Assembly (NCBI GenBank): GCA_904501865.1
Contig: CAJGCF010000023.1
Span: 1 to 20,712 of the forward strand
Reading direction: 5' to 3'
Length of the DNA stretch: 20,712 nucleotides
Source of the DNA: an uncultured Clostridia bacterium
GTDB taxonomy: Bacteria > Bacillota > Clostridia > Oscillospirales > CAG-272
A program made the position numbers and the translations under genes. Position 1 is the first letter of the stretch; each line of letters starts with the position of its first letter. The notes beneath the pieces were generated by a model, which was not told where the DNA came from, made no database searches, and saw only the letters and a program-made list of their open reading frames with translations. Below are positions 7,098 to 13,590 of this stretch, piece after piece.

Positions 7098-8051
7098 ATG
7101 ATTGCCCTCTTTATAACTCTTTCAACAATCGCATTCTTGCTCGTGGCGACATTTGCCATCTCGCTTGTGTGCTTTCTCAAGGTGTTTTACTCCCCTACCC
7201 GAAAGAAAACAGACGAAATATCTATTCCCGACGGCGAGATATACGAGGAGCACCGCGACATAATGGTAAAATGGACTCTCGAGATGCGCGCTATGCCACA
7301 CAGAAACGTGTCAGTGCGCTCCTTCGACGGTCTTACCTTGCGCGGAAAATATTATGAATATGCCAAGGGTGCTCCCATCGAGATACTGTTCCACGGATAT
7401 CGCGGAAACTCGGAGCGAGACCTTTGCGGCGGCATCGCGCGTTGCTTTTTGCTTGGACATAATGCTCTTATCGTTGACCACAGAGGCAGCGGCGAGAGCG
7501 ACGGACACGTTATAACGTTTGGGATATACGAGAGTAGAGACTGTCACAAGTGGGTAGACCTTGTCTTATCCGAAATAGATCCTGATGCCAAGATAATTCT
7601 CGGCGGAGTATCTATGGGTGGAGCCACGGTTATGCTGTGCTCCTCGCACGAGTTTCCAGAAAACGTCGTGGGCGCGGTCGCGGACTGCGGATATACGTCA
7701 ACCAAGGCCATTGTTAAGAAGGTCATGCGTGAAATGAAGCTCCCCGCAGACCTACTCTATCCATTTGTCCGTCTCGGTGCAAGGCTGTTCGGCAACTTTG
7801 ACCCCGACCTCACCTCTCCTATAGAATCAATGAAAAAATGTCGACTCCCTATCGTGTTTTTCCACGGCGACAAAGACGATTTCGTGCCTTATGAGATGAG
7901 CGTTGAAAACTACAATGCGTGCGTAGCACCGAAAAAGAAATTCGTGACGGTAGAGGGTGCGGGACACGGTCTCGCCTTTGTGGTAGACCAGCAAGGATAT
8001 ATTGACCACTTAAGAGAATTTTTTGACCCTATAATTGAAAATAAAGCTTAA
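7098..8051 (+). CDS. Membrane-anchored alpha/beta hydrolase
   Basis: This 317-residue serine hydrolase has a single N-terminal membrane segment (residues 2-27) and a catalytic domain probably facing outward or held at the membrane. Oxyanion region LFHGYRG (97-103), nucleophile S172 in GVSMGG (170-175), acid D260 in HGDKDD (256-261) and histidine H290 in GAGHGLA (287-293) form a complete triad. HRGSGESDGH (128-137) is typical of the BAAT/prolyl-oligopeptidase-like YqkD/BEM46 group of predicted esterases and peptidases. Start 7098 was chosen over the upstream in-frame start at 7005, because the latter lies inside the preceding gene and would give an atypical N-terminus. AGGTG lies close upstream. 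The substrate is unknown. Confidence 0.88.
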   Translation: MIALFITLSTIAFLLVATFAISLVCFLKVFYSPTRKKTDEISIPDGEIYEEHRDIMVKWTLEMRAMPHRNVSVRSFDGLTLRGKYYEYAKGAPIEILFHGYRGNSERDLCGGIARCFLLGHNALIVDHRGSGESDGHVITFGIYESRDCHKWVDLVLSEIDPDAKIILGGVSMGGATVMLCSSHEFPENVVGAVADCGYTSTKAIVKKVMREMKLPADLLYPFVRLGARLFGNFDPDLTSPIESMKKCRLPIVFFHGDKDDFVPYEMSVENYNACVAPKKKFVTVEGAGHGLAFVVDQQGYIDHLREFFDPIIENKA

Positions 8052-8275
8052 AGGGGCTGTTTCATTTAGCGCAGAACAAAAGCCACTTTTATTAGCCTAC
8101 ACAAAAAACAACTTAAAAATATAGTTTTTGTCTTTCAAATGTCGAAATCCGCCGAAAAAATCGGCGGATTTCGACATTTTATGTGGCTTTTTATCGCGTT
8201 TTGGCTCTCCGGCGTACCCTTGTGTGCTTACGAGAACCAAACCACGCATTCTGCATCTAAATGACCCAGCCCCTT
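8051..8275. mobile_element. MITE-like 225-bp inverted-repeat element
   Basis: The left end (8051-8076) and right end (8249-8275) are inverted copies agreeing at about 23 of 26 positions, starting AAGGGGCTG and sharing TCATTTAG and GCAGAA. A second inverted pair (AAAAGCCAC near 8079-8086 and GTGGCTTTTT near 8183-8192) and a central perfect 19-bp hairpin are nested inside. No transposase ORF fits. The left end overlaps the hydrolase stop codon and the right end abuts the 3' end of the next gene, so it fills the whole convergent intergenic space. It is probably a non-autonomous element, or a large folded RNA terminator derived from one. Confidence 0.6.
8137..8179. terminator. Perfect 19-bp hairpin between convergent genes
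   Basis: Arms 8137-8155 and 8161-8179 are perfectly complementary around a 5-A loop, with A-tracts before and T-tracts after on either strand. It lies between the hydrolase gene (plus) and the gene at 8285 (minus), so it probably works as a shared terminator inside the larger element. Confidence 0.75.
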
Positions 8276-8284
8276 GTTTATATA

Positions 8285-9148
8285 TCAAAGTCCTCGGCTA
8301 TACGCTACGGCTCGACCAATCTTTCCGTTTACCCGCAAAAGACCTATATGGCAGAGAGTCTTCACTATAGAATATGCCTCTATTCCGCGAATCCCCGTTT
8401 TTTCCGAATATTGCTTTACTGTAAAAATTTCGGGGAGCGTATCGGGCACAAATATCTTATAGTCCTCTACTCCTTTGAATATATGAGCTCGAAGGAGATT
8501 GACGGGTATAAGCTCGTATTTTTTATATCTCGGACGCGAGCGCGACGTCTTTGCAATATTTTTCTTGTATTGCTCCGCCTCCATAATGAGAATGACTAAT
8601 GAAAAGCGCGGGCAATCTATAAAATTCTCAAATGCGTAAAGCTCGGACGCTATGTCGTTTATCTTTCCGCGCACACGAGAACGGTAACGCTTTTTGATGT
8701 CTCCGCTCTCGGAATCTATAAGATTTATCCATTTTGTTTCTGCTATGGGGTGAATAACAACTATATTATAGCTCGTATTCTCAAGCACCCAGGATATCTT
8801 ATTTTTGAGAGGAGCAAACTGCCCCGTCTGTATTTCATATATGGTGTTTCGGTCAAGGATATCAGCAACGAAGCGTCTCTTTTTTCTCTCATTATCTTTG
8901 GTATCCGCGCCCGAATTTATACAGCCCTTCGAGCCGTCGATGACTACCTCGTGCTTTTGACAGTCGGGACATATAAAGCGCTTTATCGCCGCGTGCATCT
9001 GCTTTTCACCAAGAGTTCCGATTCCTGCGGAGGAGTTTTCATCAGACACTCGACACGCCTCTCCCATAACGTCCAAAACTATACGGCGAAAGCGCAGCGT
9101 ATCACTATGAGATATTTCAAAAAAAGAATATTTTTCCTGATAACTCAT
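8285..9148 (-). CDS. PD-(D/E)XK-nuclease-like protein with C-terminal winged-helix-like segment
   Basis: This 287-residue protein resembles a conserved but uncharacterised family of Clostridia (I believe the one named DUF8091; this is from memory). A GEKQMHAAIKRF helix (47-58) carries E48. Then come the cysteines C60 and C63, and RRFVADILDRNTIYEIQTG (91-109), which gives D96 and E105-x-Q107. This helix plus D...ExQ layout is what PD-(D/E)XK-type nuclease folds show, with Q in place of K. VIHPIAETKWINLID...GDIKKRYRSRVRGK follows, and the C-terminal 45 residues (FTVKQYSEKTGI...GLLRVNGKIGRAVAYSR) look like a winged helix. GGAGG lies about 12 nt before the start, unusually far. Nuclease activity is inference. 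Confidence 0.8.
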   Translation of the reverse strand: MSYQEKYSFFEISHSDTLRFRRIVLDVMGEACRVSDENSSAGIGTLGEKQMHAAIKRFICPDCQKHEVVIDGSKGCINSGADTKDNERKKRRFVADILDRNTIYEIQTGQFAPLKNKISWVLENTSYNIVVIHPIAETKWINLIDSESGDIKKRYRSRVRGKINDIASELYAFENFIDCPRFSLVILIMEAEQYKKNIAKTSRSRPRYKKYELIPVNLLRAHIFKGVEDYKIFVPDTLPEIFTVKQYSEKTGIRGIEAYSIVKTLCHIGLLRVNGKIGRAVAYSRGL

Positions 9149-9208
9149 AAAAAGGTCTGCCTCCTTTGCAAAAATAATAGATTTTTAATCTAAATTCCGT
9201 CAATACTA

Positions 9209-9236
9209 ATTTTATCACAAAATTACAAATTGTCAA
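9209..9236 (-). promoter_or_regulatory. Promoter of the nuclease-like gene
   Basis: On the minus strand TTGACA (9231-9236) and TAAAAT (9209-9214) are 16 bp apart, about 60 bp before the ATG at 9148. A second TTGACG lies 30 bp further downstream with a weaker partner. Confidence 0.65.
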
Positions 9237-9333
9237 CTTCATTTCATTTATTGTTACACATTAAATTCAGTCTCAGCGACAAAAATAATAATGCGGCCTG
9301 AAGCGGCGCAATTTCATTAAAGGAAAAAAAGAC

Positions 9334-10413
9334 ATGATAAAAAATAAATTCAAAAACATTCCGCACCGAGCGCTTTCTCTTGTCGTATGCTTGGTGCTTG
9401 CGATAAGCTTCTGCGCGGGACTCTTTACTGTCACGGGCGCGGCGGCAAAAAATCAAGTCGATTATAAAAATATGAAGGTAATTCTCGGCGGTGTTCCCTT
9501 CGGAGTCAAATTCAACACCGAGGGAGTGGTCGTGGTCGGCTTCTACGACATCGATGACCTCCCCAAAGCCCAAAACCCCGCCTATCTTGCGGGAATAAGG
9601 GCAAAGGACGTTATTACCAAGGTCAACGGACGGGAGCTCAAATGCGCATCTGACCTTACAGACACGGTTGAGAGTTCAAATGGAAAAGAGATAAGTCTTA
9701 CTTACGTAAGACACGGAGTTGAAAAAACAGTAAGCATTGTTCCCGCCTACTCCAAAAGCGAAAGCAGGTATAAAACGGGCGTCTGGGTGAAGGACAGCGG
9801 AGCGGGCATAGGAACGGTGACCTTTATAATTCCCGAGACCAAAGACTTTGGCGGACTCGGTCACGGTATATGCGACAGTGAAACCGGCGAGCTGATACCT
9901 ATGAGTCAAGGAGTAGTTATGGACGTCACAATAAATGCCATTAAAAAAGGCGTGTGCGGCGTACCCGGTGAGATCAAGGGTTACTTTGGCACGAACGAAA
10001 CAGGCACGGTTACTCAAAACACCTACTGCGGACTGTACGGTAAATTCAGCGAGATTCCCTCGAATTGCAGTGAGACGGTCAAAATAGGCACTCGCGACGA
10101 GGTTCGAGAGGGCGATGCATACGTAGTCTGCACCCTTGATAACGGTCAAAAACAAAGATATAAGATAGAAATATCATCTATCGACAAAAATTCCGAGACG
10201 TCGAAATGTTTTGTCATCAATATAAAGGACCCCGCACTTATTGAAAAAACAGGCGGTATAGTTCAGGGAATGTCGGGCTCCCCGATTATTCAAGACGGCA
10301 AGCTGGTCGGTGCGGTAACTCACGTTATGATAAACGATCCCACCACGGGATACGGTATTTTCATTGAAAATATGCTGAATGCGGCGCAAATGCCGCAGGC
10401 GCGGGCGTCGTAA
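9334..10413 (+). CDS. spoIVB: SpoIVB peptidase (sporulation signalling protease)
   Basis: This 359-residue S55-family serine protease is secreted from the forespore into the intermembrane space, where it triggers pro-sigma-K processing. An N-terminal signal-anchor (about residues 12-34) is followed by a PDZ domain (about 50-137, with PAYLAGIRAKDVITKVNGREL) and the peptidase domain. The triad aligns with that of the Bacillus protein: H177 in GGLGHGIC, D299 in NIKDPALI and S314 in GGIVQGMSGSPI, with the same 15-residue D-to-S spacing. VTHVMINDPTTGYGIFIENML closes the domain. The start has an AAAGGA site. Normally spo0A follows spoIVB, but here a terminator and accessory DNA follow. Confidence 0.95.
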   Translation: MIKNKFKNIPHRALSLVVCLVLAISFCAGLFTVTGAAAKNQVDYKNMKVILGGVPFGVKFNTEGVVVVGFYDIDDLPKAQNPAYLAGIRAKDVITKVNGRELKCASDLTDTVESSNGKEISLTYVRHGVEKTVSIVPAYSKSESRYKTGVWVKDSGAGIGTVTFIIPETKDFGGLGHGICDSETGELIPMSQGVVMDVTINAIKKGVCGVPGEIKGYFGTNETGTVTQNTYCGLYGKFSEIPSNCSETVKIGTRDEVREGDAYVVCTLDNGQKQRYKIEISSIDKNSETSKCFVINIKDPALIEKTGGIVQGMSGSPIIQDGKLVGAVTHVMINDPTTGYGIFIENMLNAAQMPQARAS

Positions 10414-10434
10414 CACAAAAATTGAATAAAAATA

Positions 10435-10489
10435 TTGTCCCTATTTGAACACGCCCTTTTGGCGCGTCATATAGGGACAACAGTTTTTT
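10435..10489 (+). terminator. spoIVB terminator
   Basis: Ten-base arms TTGTCCCTAT (10435-10444) and ATAGGGACAA (10471-10480) enclose a smaller CGCC/GGCG pairing and are followed by a run of six T (10484-10489). It lies 22 bp after the spoIVB stop. A third, direct copy of TTGTCCCTAT occurs at 10524-10533. Confidence 0.8.
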
Positions 10490-10759
10490 ATCCAAAAAAT
10501 ATTAAATTTTGTATATAAATGTGTTGTCCCTATTATATCACACTCCGCCTTTCTTGGACAATGTTGACGAAGAAATTATCGTGCATCTTTTTTGAAAAGA
10601 TGCAGATTATGTTAGCACCTACAAATTCAACAGCATTTTAATTCTTATGTTACACAAGAAAGAAGCATTATCCTCTATGTATAACCAATGGTATTATTGA
10701 TGTTGATTCCATCCCACGAAGAAAGGTGCACCACTGCTACTCAACAAATTGGAATTTGT
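10490..10759. other. Intergenic stretch without a gene
   Basis: This 270-bp AT-rich stretch lies between spoIVB and the nucleotidyltransferase gene. It holds the third TTGTCCCTAT copy (10524-10533), a 10-bp hairpin with arms 10582-10591 and 10595-10604, and a short AACAAAT/ATTTGTT hairpin touching the stop codon of the next gene (10743-10760). No ORF, tRNA or promoter is convincing. It is probably the scarred edge of the accessory region. Confidence 0.5.
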
Positions 10760-11419
10760 TTAACTATTTTCTAAAATGCATTTCTTTGACCAAGCAAACA
10801 ATGCTTCGGACATCAAATTGAAATCTACCTCTCCACCATTTTTTAAATATAATAACGTTTCAACGATAAGTCGTTCATCAGTTGAAACAACATCTCGCAA
10901 TTCACTTTTGTGTTTTATGTATCTGCCCGTTTGCTTAAAAGCGATGGCTTGCACAACAAAAGAGGCGGATTTATACAACGCTTTCAAAATATCTTTGCTC
11001 TTTTCGTGCAGCATATTGTGAACGCATCCGTGATAGATGTTACAAGCACCGATTTTAATTGCTCTGTTGACAGCAGATTCATCGATCACCGCAAGGAATT
11101 CATCAAGACTACCTTGTATAGGGGTTGTGTCATAATAAAACTGAAAAAGGTCGGAAGGCTCCCAATTCAAAAGCTCCTCCTTGCCCGAAACAAAGCCACA
11201 AATCAGTTCTCTGTTAGGAAGGGTATCTAACATTGCATTGTATTTTTGAATATCCGTGACGGACAGTTGATCGAGTATTACGACAATGTCTATATCGCTT
11301 GTTTCTGTTGCTTCGCAACGACCGTAACTACCTTGCAAACCAACGAACCATACACAGTTTGTAAAAGTCTCATTTAATGTCTGCAAGAATTTCTTCATCC
11401 AAGCAGTAATATCTATCAT
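10760..11419 (-). CDS. Nucleotidyltransferase-domain protein with helical C-terminal domain
   Basis: This 219-residue protein has a polymerase-beta-type nucleotidyltransferase core: GLQGSYGR (27-34) followed by SDIDIVV (41-47) gives the G-S and D-x-D motif (D42, D44) for metal and nucleotide binding. The C-terminal half (about 115-219) is all helical and contains RYIKH (166-170), loosely like the R...H motif of HEPN or KNTase C-terminal domains. The start at 11419 was chosen because the GTG at 11428 is itself part of the GAGGTGA ribosome binding site. A good promoter lies 40 bp upstream. The gene stands alone and is AT-rich like the surrounding accessory DNA. It could be a small-molecule or antibiotic adenylyltransferase or a toxin-antitoxin-type enzyme. 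The target is unknown. Confidence 0.82.
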   Translation of the reverse strand: MIDITAWMKKFLQTLNETFTNCVWFVGLQGSYGRCEATETSDIDIVVILDQLSVTDIQKYNAMLDTLPNRELICGFVSGKEELLNWEPSDLFQFYYDTTPIQGSLDEFLAVIDESAVNRAIKIGACNIYHGCVHNMLHEKSKDILKALYKSASFVVQAIAFKQTGRYIKHKSELRDVVSTDERLIVETLLYLKNGGEVDFNLMSEALFAWSKKCILENS

Positions 11420-11458
11420 TTTAATCACCTCGTCAAATTCTTATTTATCAGTGAGTTT

Positions 11459-11487
11459 ATTATATCACACTTTCGTAAATAAATCAA
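11459..11487 (-). promoter_or_regulatory. Promoter of the nucleotidyltransferase gene
   Basis: On the minus strand TTGATT (11482-11487) and TATAAT (11459-11464) are separated by 17 bp, about 40 bp before the ATG at 11419. The -35 overlaps the first hairpin of the module array. Confidence 0.75.
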
Positions 11488-11650
11488 GGCGGAGCCTTGT
11501 ATAGACGCTCGAAGGCTCGCTATTCCGTCACTGCGTTCCTTACATCAATTAGCAGAAAAGATGCACGCTGGCGCGTGACGAGATACAGCCCCAAAGGGGC
11601 TGATGATATACACGACTGCGTCGTGATGATATGCCAGGCCTGCGGCTTGG
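11485..11650. repeat. Array of short hairpin modules with a conserved linker
   Basis: Five different short palindromes are visible: CAAGGC/GCCTTG (11485-11499), CACGC/GCGTG (11564-11577), CAGCCCC/GGGGCTG (11586-11602), CACGA/TCGTG (11611-11625) and CCAGGCC/GGCTTGG (11634-11650). The last four start 22, 25 and 23 bp apart and are joined by 8-nt linkers ACGAGATA, ATGATATA and ATGATATG. The linker is conserved while the stems differ. The 60 bp between the first and second hairpin shows no clear stem. This is not a CRISPR and no ORF fits. Its function is unknown. Confidence 0.65.
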
Positions 11651-11653
11651 ATA

Positions 11654-11696
11654 AACAAAAACAGAACTTTTGGTAGACAAAAGTTCTGTTTTTGTT
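11654..11696. terminator. Perfect 19-bp hairpin, bidirectional terminator
   Basis: Arms 11654-11672 and 11678-11696 pair perfectly around a 5-nt loop, and the outer stem is A-rich on the left and T-rich on the right, giving U-tracts on both strands. It insulates the exporter region from the hairpin array. Confidence 0.75.
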
Positions 11697-11710
11697 GTGA
11701 GTAGACTAGG

Positions 11711-11764
11711 AAAAGGATACAAAATTAAAAGCGGATGCATTTTGAGTAAAGCGGATTCAATTTT
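11711..11764. repeat. Imperfect tandem repeats, possible insertion-sequence end
   Basis: Copies AAAGCGGATGCATTTT (11728-11743) and AAAGCGGATTCAATTTT (11748-11764) lie 20 bp apart, with a weaker copy AAAAGGATACAAAATT at 11711-11726. Multiple short repeats at an end are typical of IS21-family elements. No istA/istB gene is present, so at most this is a remnant. The IS21 link is from memory. Confidence 0.35.
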
Positions 11765-11778
11765 AATAATGGGTTGTC

Positions 11779-11813
11779 AAAACTACCGATTAACAATCAA
11801 AAACTACCGATTA
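11779..11813 (+). promoter_or_regulatory. Two direct repeats 21 bp apart upstream of the exporter promoter
   Basis: The 14-nt sequence AAAACTACCGATTA occurs at 11779-11792 and again, identically, at 11800-11813, a period of exactly 21 bp (two helical turns). The second copy ends 11 bp before the -35. LytTR-family activators bind 9-nt direct repeats separated by 12 bp just upstream of a weak -35, so this could be such a site. No LytTR gene is in the window. Confidence 0.6.
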
Positions 11814-11824
11814 GTTACATGATG

Positions 11825-11852
11825 TTGTATTTTTGAAAGGATATGCTATAAT
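11825..11852 (+). promoter_or_regulatory. Exporter promoter with extended -10
   Basis: A perfect TATAAT (11847-11852) preceded by TGC makes an extended -10. The -35 TTGTAT (11825-11830, 16-bp spacer) is poor, as expected of a promoter needing an activator at the upstream repeats. It is 35 bp from the ATG of the ATPase gene. Confidence 0.7.
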
Positions 11853-11886
11853 TACATTCGTAAATCTACGCCTTTGGAGGATAGTT

Positions 11887-12615
11887 ATGGAAGCCATAAA
11901 TACGATCAATCTAACTAAGAAGTACAAAGATTTGGTGGCTGTTGACCAACTGAATTTACAAATTGAGCAGGGTGAATTATTTTCGTTGCTCGGTGTTAAC
12001 GGAGCGGGTAAAACAACAACGATCAAAATGCTTTCTTGCCTTACAAAGCCAACAAGCGGAGATGCTTTTGTTGGGGGGGCTAGTGTAGTTCGTGATGAAT
12101 TAAATGTAAAACGTGTTATAGGTGTTTCACCGCAAGAAACCGCAGTGGCTCCCAATTTGTCTGTGAAAGAAAACTTGGAGCTTATGTGTGGTATTCACGG
12201 ATTTTCAAAGAAAAAGCACCAAGCAAAAATCAAGGAGCTCTCGGAGCAATTCAACCTATATGATATTCTTTCAAAAAAAGCAGGAAAACTTTCTGGTGGA
12301 TGGCAACGTAGAGTTAGTATTGCTATGGCACTAATAAGCGAGCCATCAATTTTGTTTCTTGATGAGCCCACATTGGGGCTTGATGTTATTGCACGGAGTG
12401 AGCTGTGGGACATAATTCGCGCTTTGAAAGGTAAAGTAACAATCATACTTACAACTCACTATATGGAAGAAGCCGAAGCACTTTCTGATCGTATTGGTAT
12501 CATGAAGAGCGGAAAACTATTGGTTATTGGAACGGCAAATAAACTTATGGAAATGACAGCTACGGATAAATTTGAAAACGCCTTTATTTCGATTGTAAAG
12601 GAGGCAAGAATATGA
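11887..12615 (+). CDS. ABC-2 type exporter, ATP-binding protein
   Basis: This 242-residue ATPase energises the permease encoded directly after it. Walker A GVNGAGKT (36-43), Q-loop Q83, signature LSGGWQRR (135-142), Walker B ILFLDEP (155-161) with D-loop GLD, and switch histidine H191 in TTHYMEEAE are all intact. The signature has LSGGW instead of the common LSGGQ or LSGGM, which some ABC-2 drug and antibiotic exporters also have. Start 11887 was chosen because it has a GGAGG site (11876-11880) and follows the promoter. The upstream in-frame ATG at 11833 lies within the promoter. It overlaps the permease by ATGA, implying coupling. It is AT-richer than the core genes. Substrate is unknown; a peptide, drug or lipid is likely. 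Confidence 0.92.
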   Translation: MEAINTINLTKKYKDLVAVDQLNLQIEQGELFSLLGVNGAGKTTTIKMLSCLTKPTSGDAFVGGASVVRDELNVKRVIGVSPQETAVAPNLSVKENLELMCGIHGFSKKKHQAKIKELSEQFNLYDILSKKAGKLSGGWQRRVSIAMALISEPSILFLDEPTLGLDVIARSELWDIIRALKGKVTIILTTHYMEEAEALSDRIGIMKSGKLLVIGTANKLMEMTATDKFENAFISIVKEARI

Positions 12616-13343
12616 GAATGTTCACATTTGCCAAAAGATGTGCAAATGAAATTTTACGCGATCCCTTAAATTTGATGTTTGGATTGGGGTTTCCTATTGT
12701 TTTGTTGTTACTCCTCAGTGCAATACAAGCCAATGTGCCCGTTAAATTATTTGAAATCGAAAGTCTGACCCCGGGAATTACGGTATTTGGTCTATCGTTT
12801 TTGACACTCTTTTCAGCTACATTGATTGCCAAAGACAGAGAAAGCTCTCTGTTGCAAAGATTATATACTACACCACTTAAATCGTCTGATTATATCTTGG
12901 GATATATGTTGCCTATTATTCCGATAGCAATAGCGCAAAGTGCAATGTGCTATCTTATTGCTATCGCTCTCGGATTACCAATTACAATAAATATTATATA
13001 TGCTATCTTGATGATAGTACCCATTGCCGTTTTTTATGTTGCACTTGGGCTATTATGCGGTAGCGTATTCAATGTCAAGCAAGTCGGCGGCATTTGCGGT
13101 GCACTTCTTACAAATCTGTCCGCGTGGCTTTCAGGTGTGTGGTTTGATCTTGAGCTTGTAGGCAGTACGTTTGGCAAAATAGCGAATGTATTACCGTTTG
13201 TTCACGCCGTTGAACTTGAGCGAGCTATGATAAAGGGAAATTTCCCTGAATCATTACCACATATCTACCCTGTTCTTGGATATGCGATAGTTATAATGGT
13301 AGGCGCGATTTTACTCTTTTTGGGACAAGCGAAAAAGCAATAG
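12612..13343 (+). CDS. ABC-2 type exporter, permease
   Basis: This 243-residue membrane protein has the ABC-2 arrangement: a cytoplasmic N-terminus, then about six hydrophobic segments (roughly residues 22-42, 55-75, 96-120, 128-150, 160-180, 222-240). A short cytosolic loop KDRESSLLQRLYTTPLKSSDY (75-95) is the typical coupling helix region of ABC-2 and drug-export permeases. It is the second and last gene of the exporter and overlaps the ATPase by four bases. No self-protection, lanthipeptide or regulator gene is adjacent, so the exporter is an orphan pair within accessory DNA. Confidence 0.9.
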   Translation: MRMFTFAKRCANEILRDPLNLMFGLGFPIVLLLLLSAIQANVPVKLFEIESLTPGITVFGLSFLTLFSATLIAKDRESSLLQRLYTTPLKSSDYILGYMLPIIPIAIAQSAMCYLIAIALGLPITINIIYAILMIVPIAVFYVALGLLCGSVFNVKQVGGICGALLTNLSAWLSGVWFDLELVGSTFGKIANVLPFVHAVELERAMIKGNFPESLPHIYPVLGYAIVIMVGAILLFLGQAKKQ

Positions 13344-13413
13344 AGAATGATGAATAGACCATATTTTAACGATGATTCAAGATTTTAGTAACACTGCAAT
13401 TTCAATGAGAGAA

Positions 13414-13465
13414 AAAAGAGGCCATCCGCCGAAAGCGAAAAAACTCTCGTGAGATAGGCTCTTTT
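13414..13465 (+). terminator. Likely terminator of the exporter operon
   Basis: An imperfect hairpin pairs AAAAGAG (13414-13420) with CTCTTTT (13459-13465), with GCC/GGC pairing possible inside, and ends in a T-rich stretch. It lies about 70 bp after the permease stop. The long loop makes it a moderate candidate. Confidence 0.5.
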
Positions 13466-13525
13466 ATCGAAAAATATGATTTTTATGTTTTCAAAGGGGA
13501 AAACACACCTAAAAAGCAATAAAAA

Positions 13526-13568
13526 AACGCAGAATTGGAACAAATAATTGTATCCTTTTCTGCGTTTC
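13526..13568 (-). terminator. Terminator of the candidate ncRNA
   Basis: Ten-base arms 13526-13535 and 13559-13568 with an internal GGA/TCC pairing are followed on the minus strand by seven T. On the plus strand there is no U-tract, so it acts leftward. Confidence 0.75.
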
Positions 13569-13573
13569 TTTAT

Positions 13574-13590
13574 GGCGGAGAAGGAGAGAA
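13574..13590 (-). other. tRNA-Ser 3'-end-like sequence, possible attachment-site remnant
   Basis: Read on the minus strand, this ends CTCCTTCTCCGCCA, the usual acceptor-stem, discriminator and CCA end of many tRNA-Ser genes. The rest of the tRNA is absent upstream. Phages often integrate into tRNA 3' ends and leave such duplicates, and a phage-like region begins 200 bp away. The same bases also form a good hairpin within the candidate ncRNA, so coincidence is possible. Confidence 0.35.

Noticed and set aside
8097..8288. 63-codon minus-strand ORF inside the inverted-repeat element
   Set aside because: It reads straight through the hairpin and the terminal repeats and has no ribosome binding site; it is more likely a by-product of the repeat.
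11485..11650. CRISPR array
   Set aside because: There is no identical repeat of 23 bp or more, the variable parts are palindromic, the linkers are only 8 nt, and no cas genes are present.
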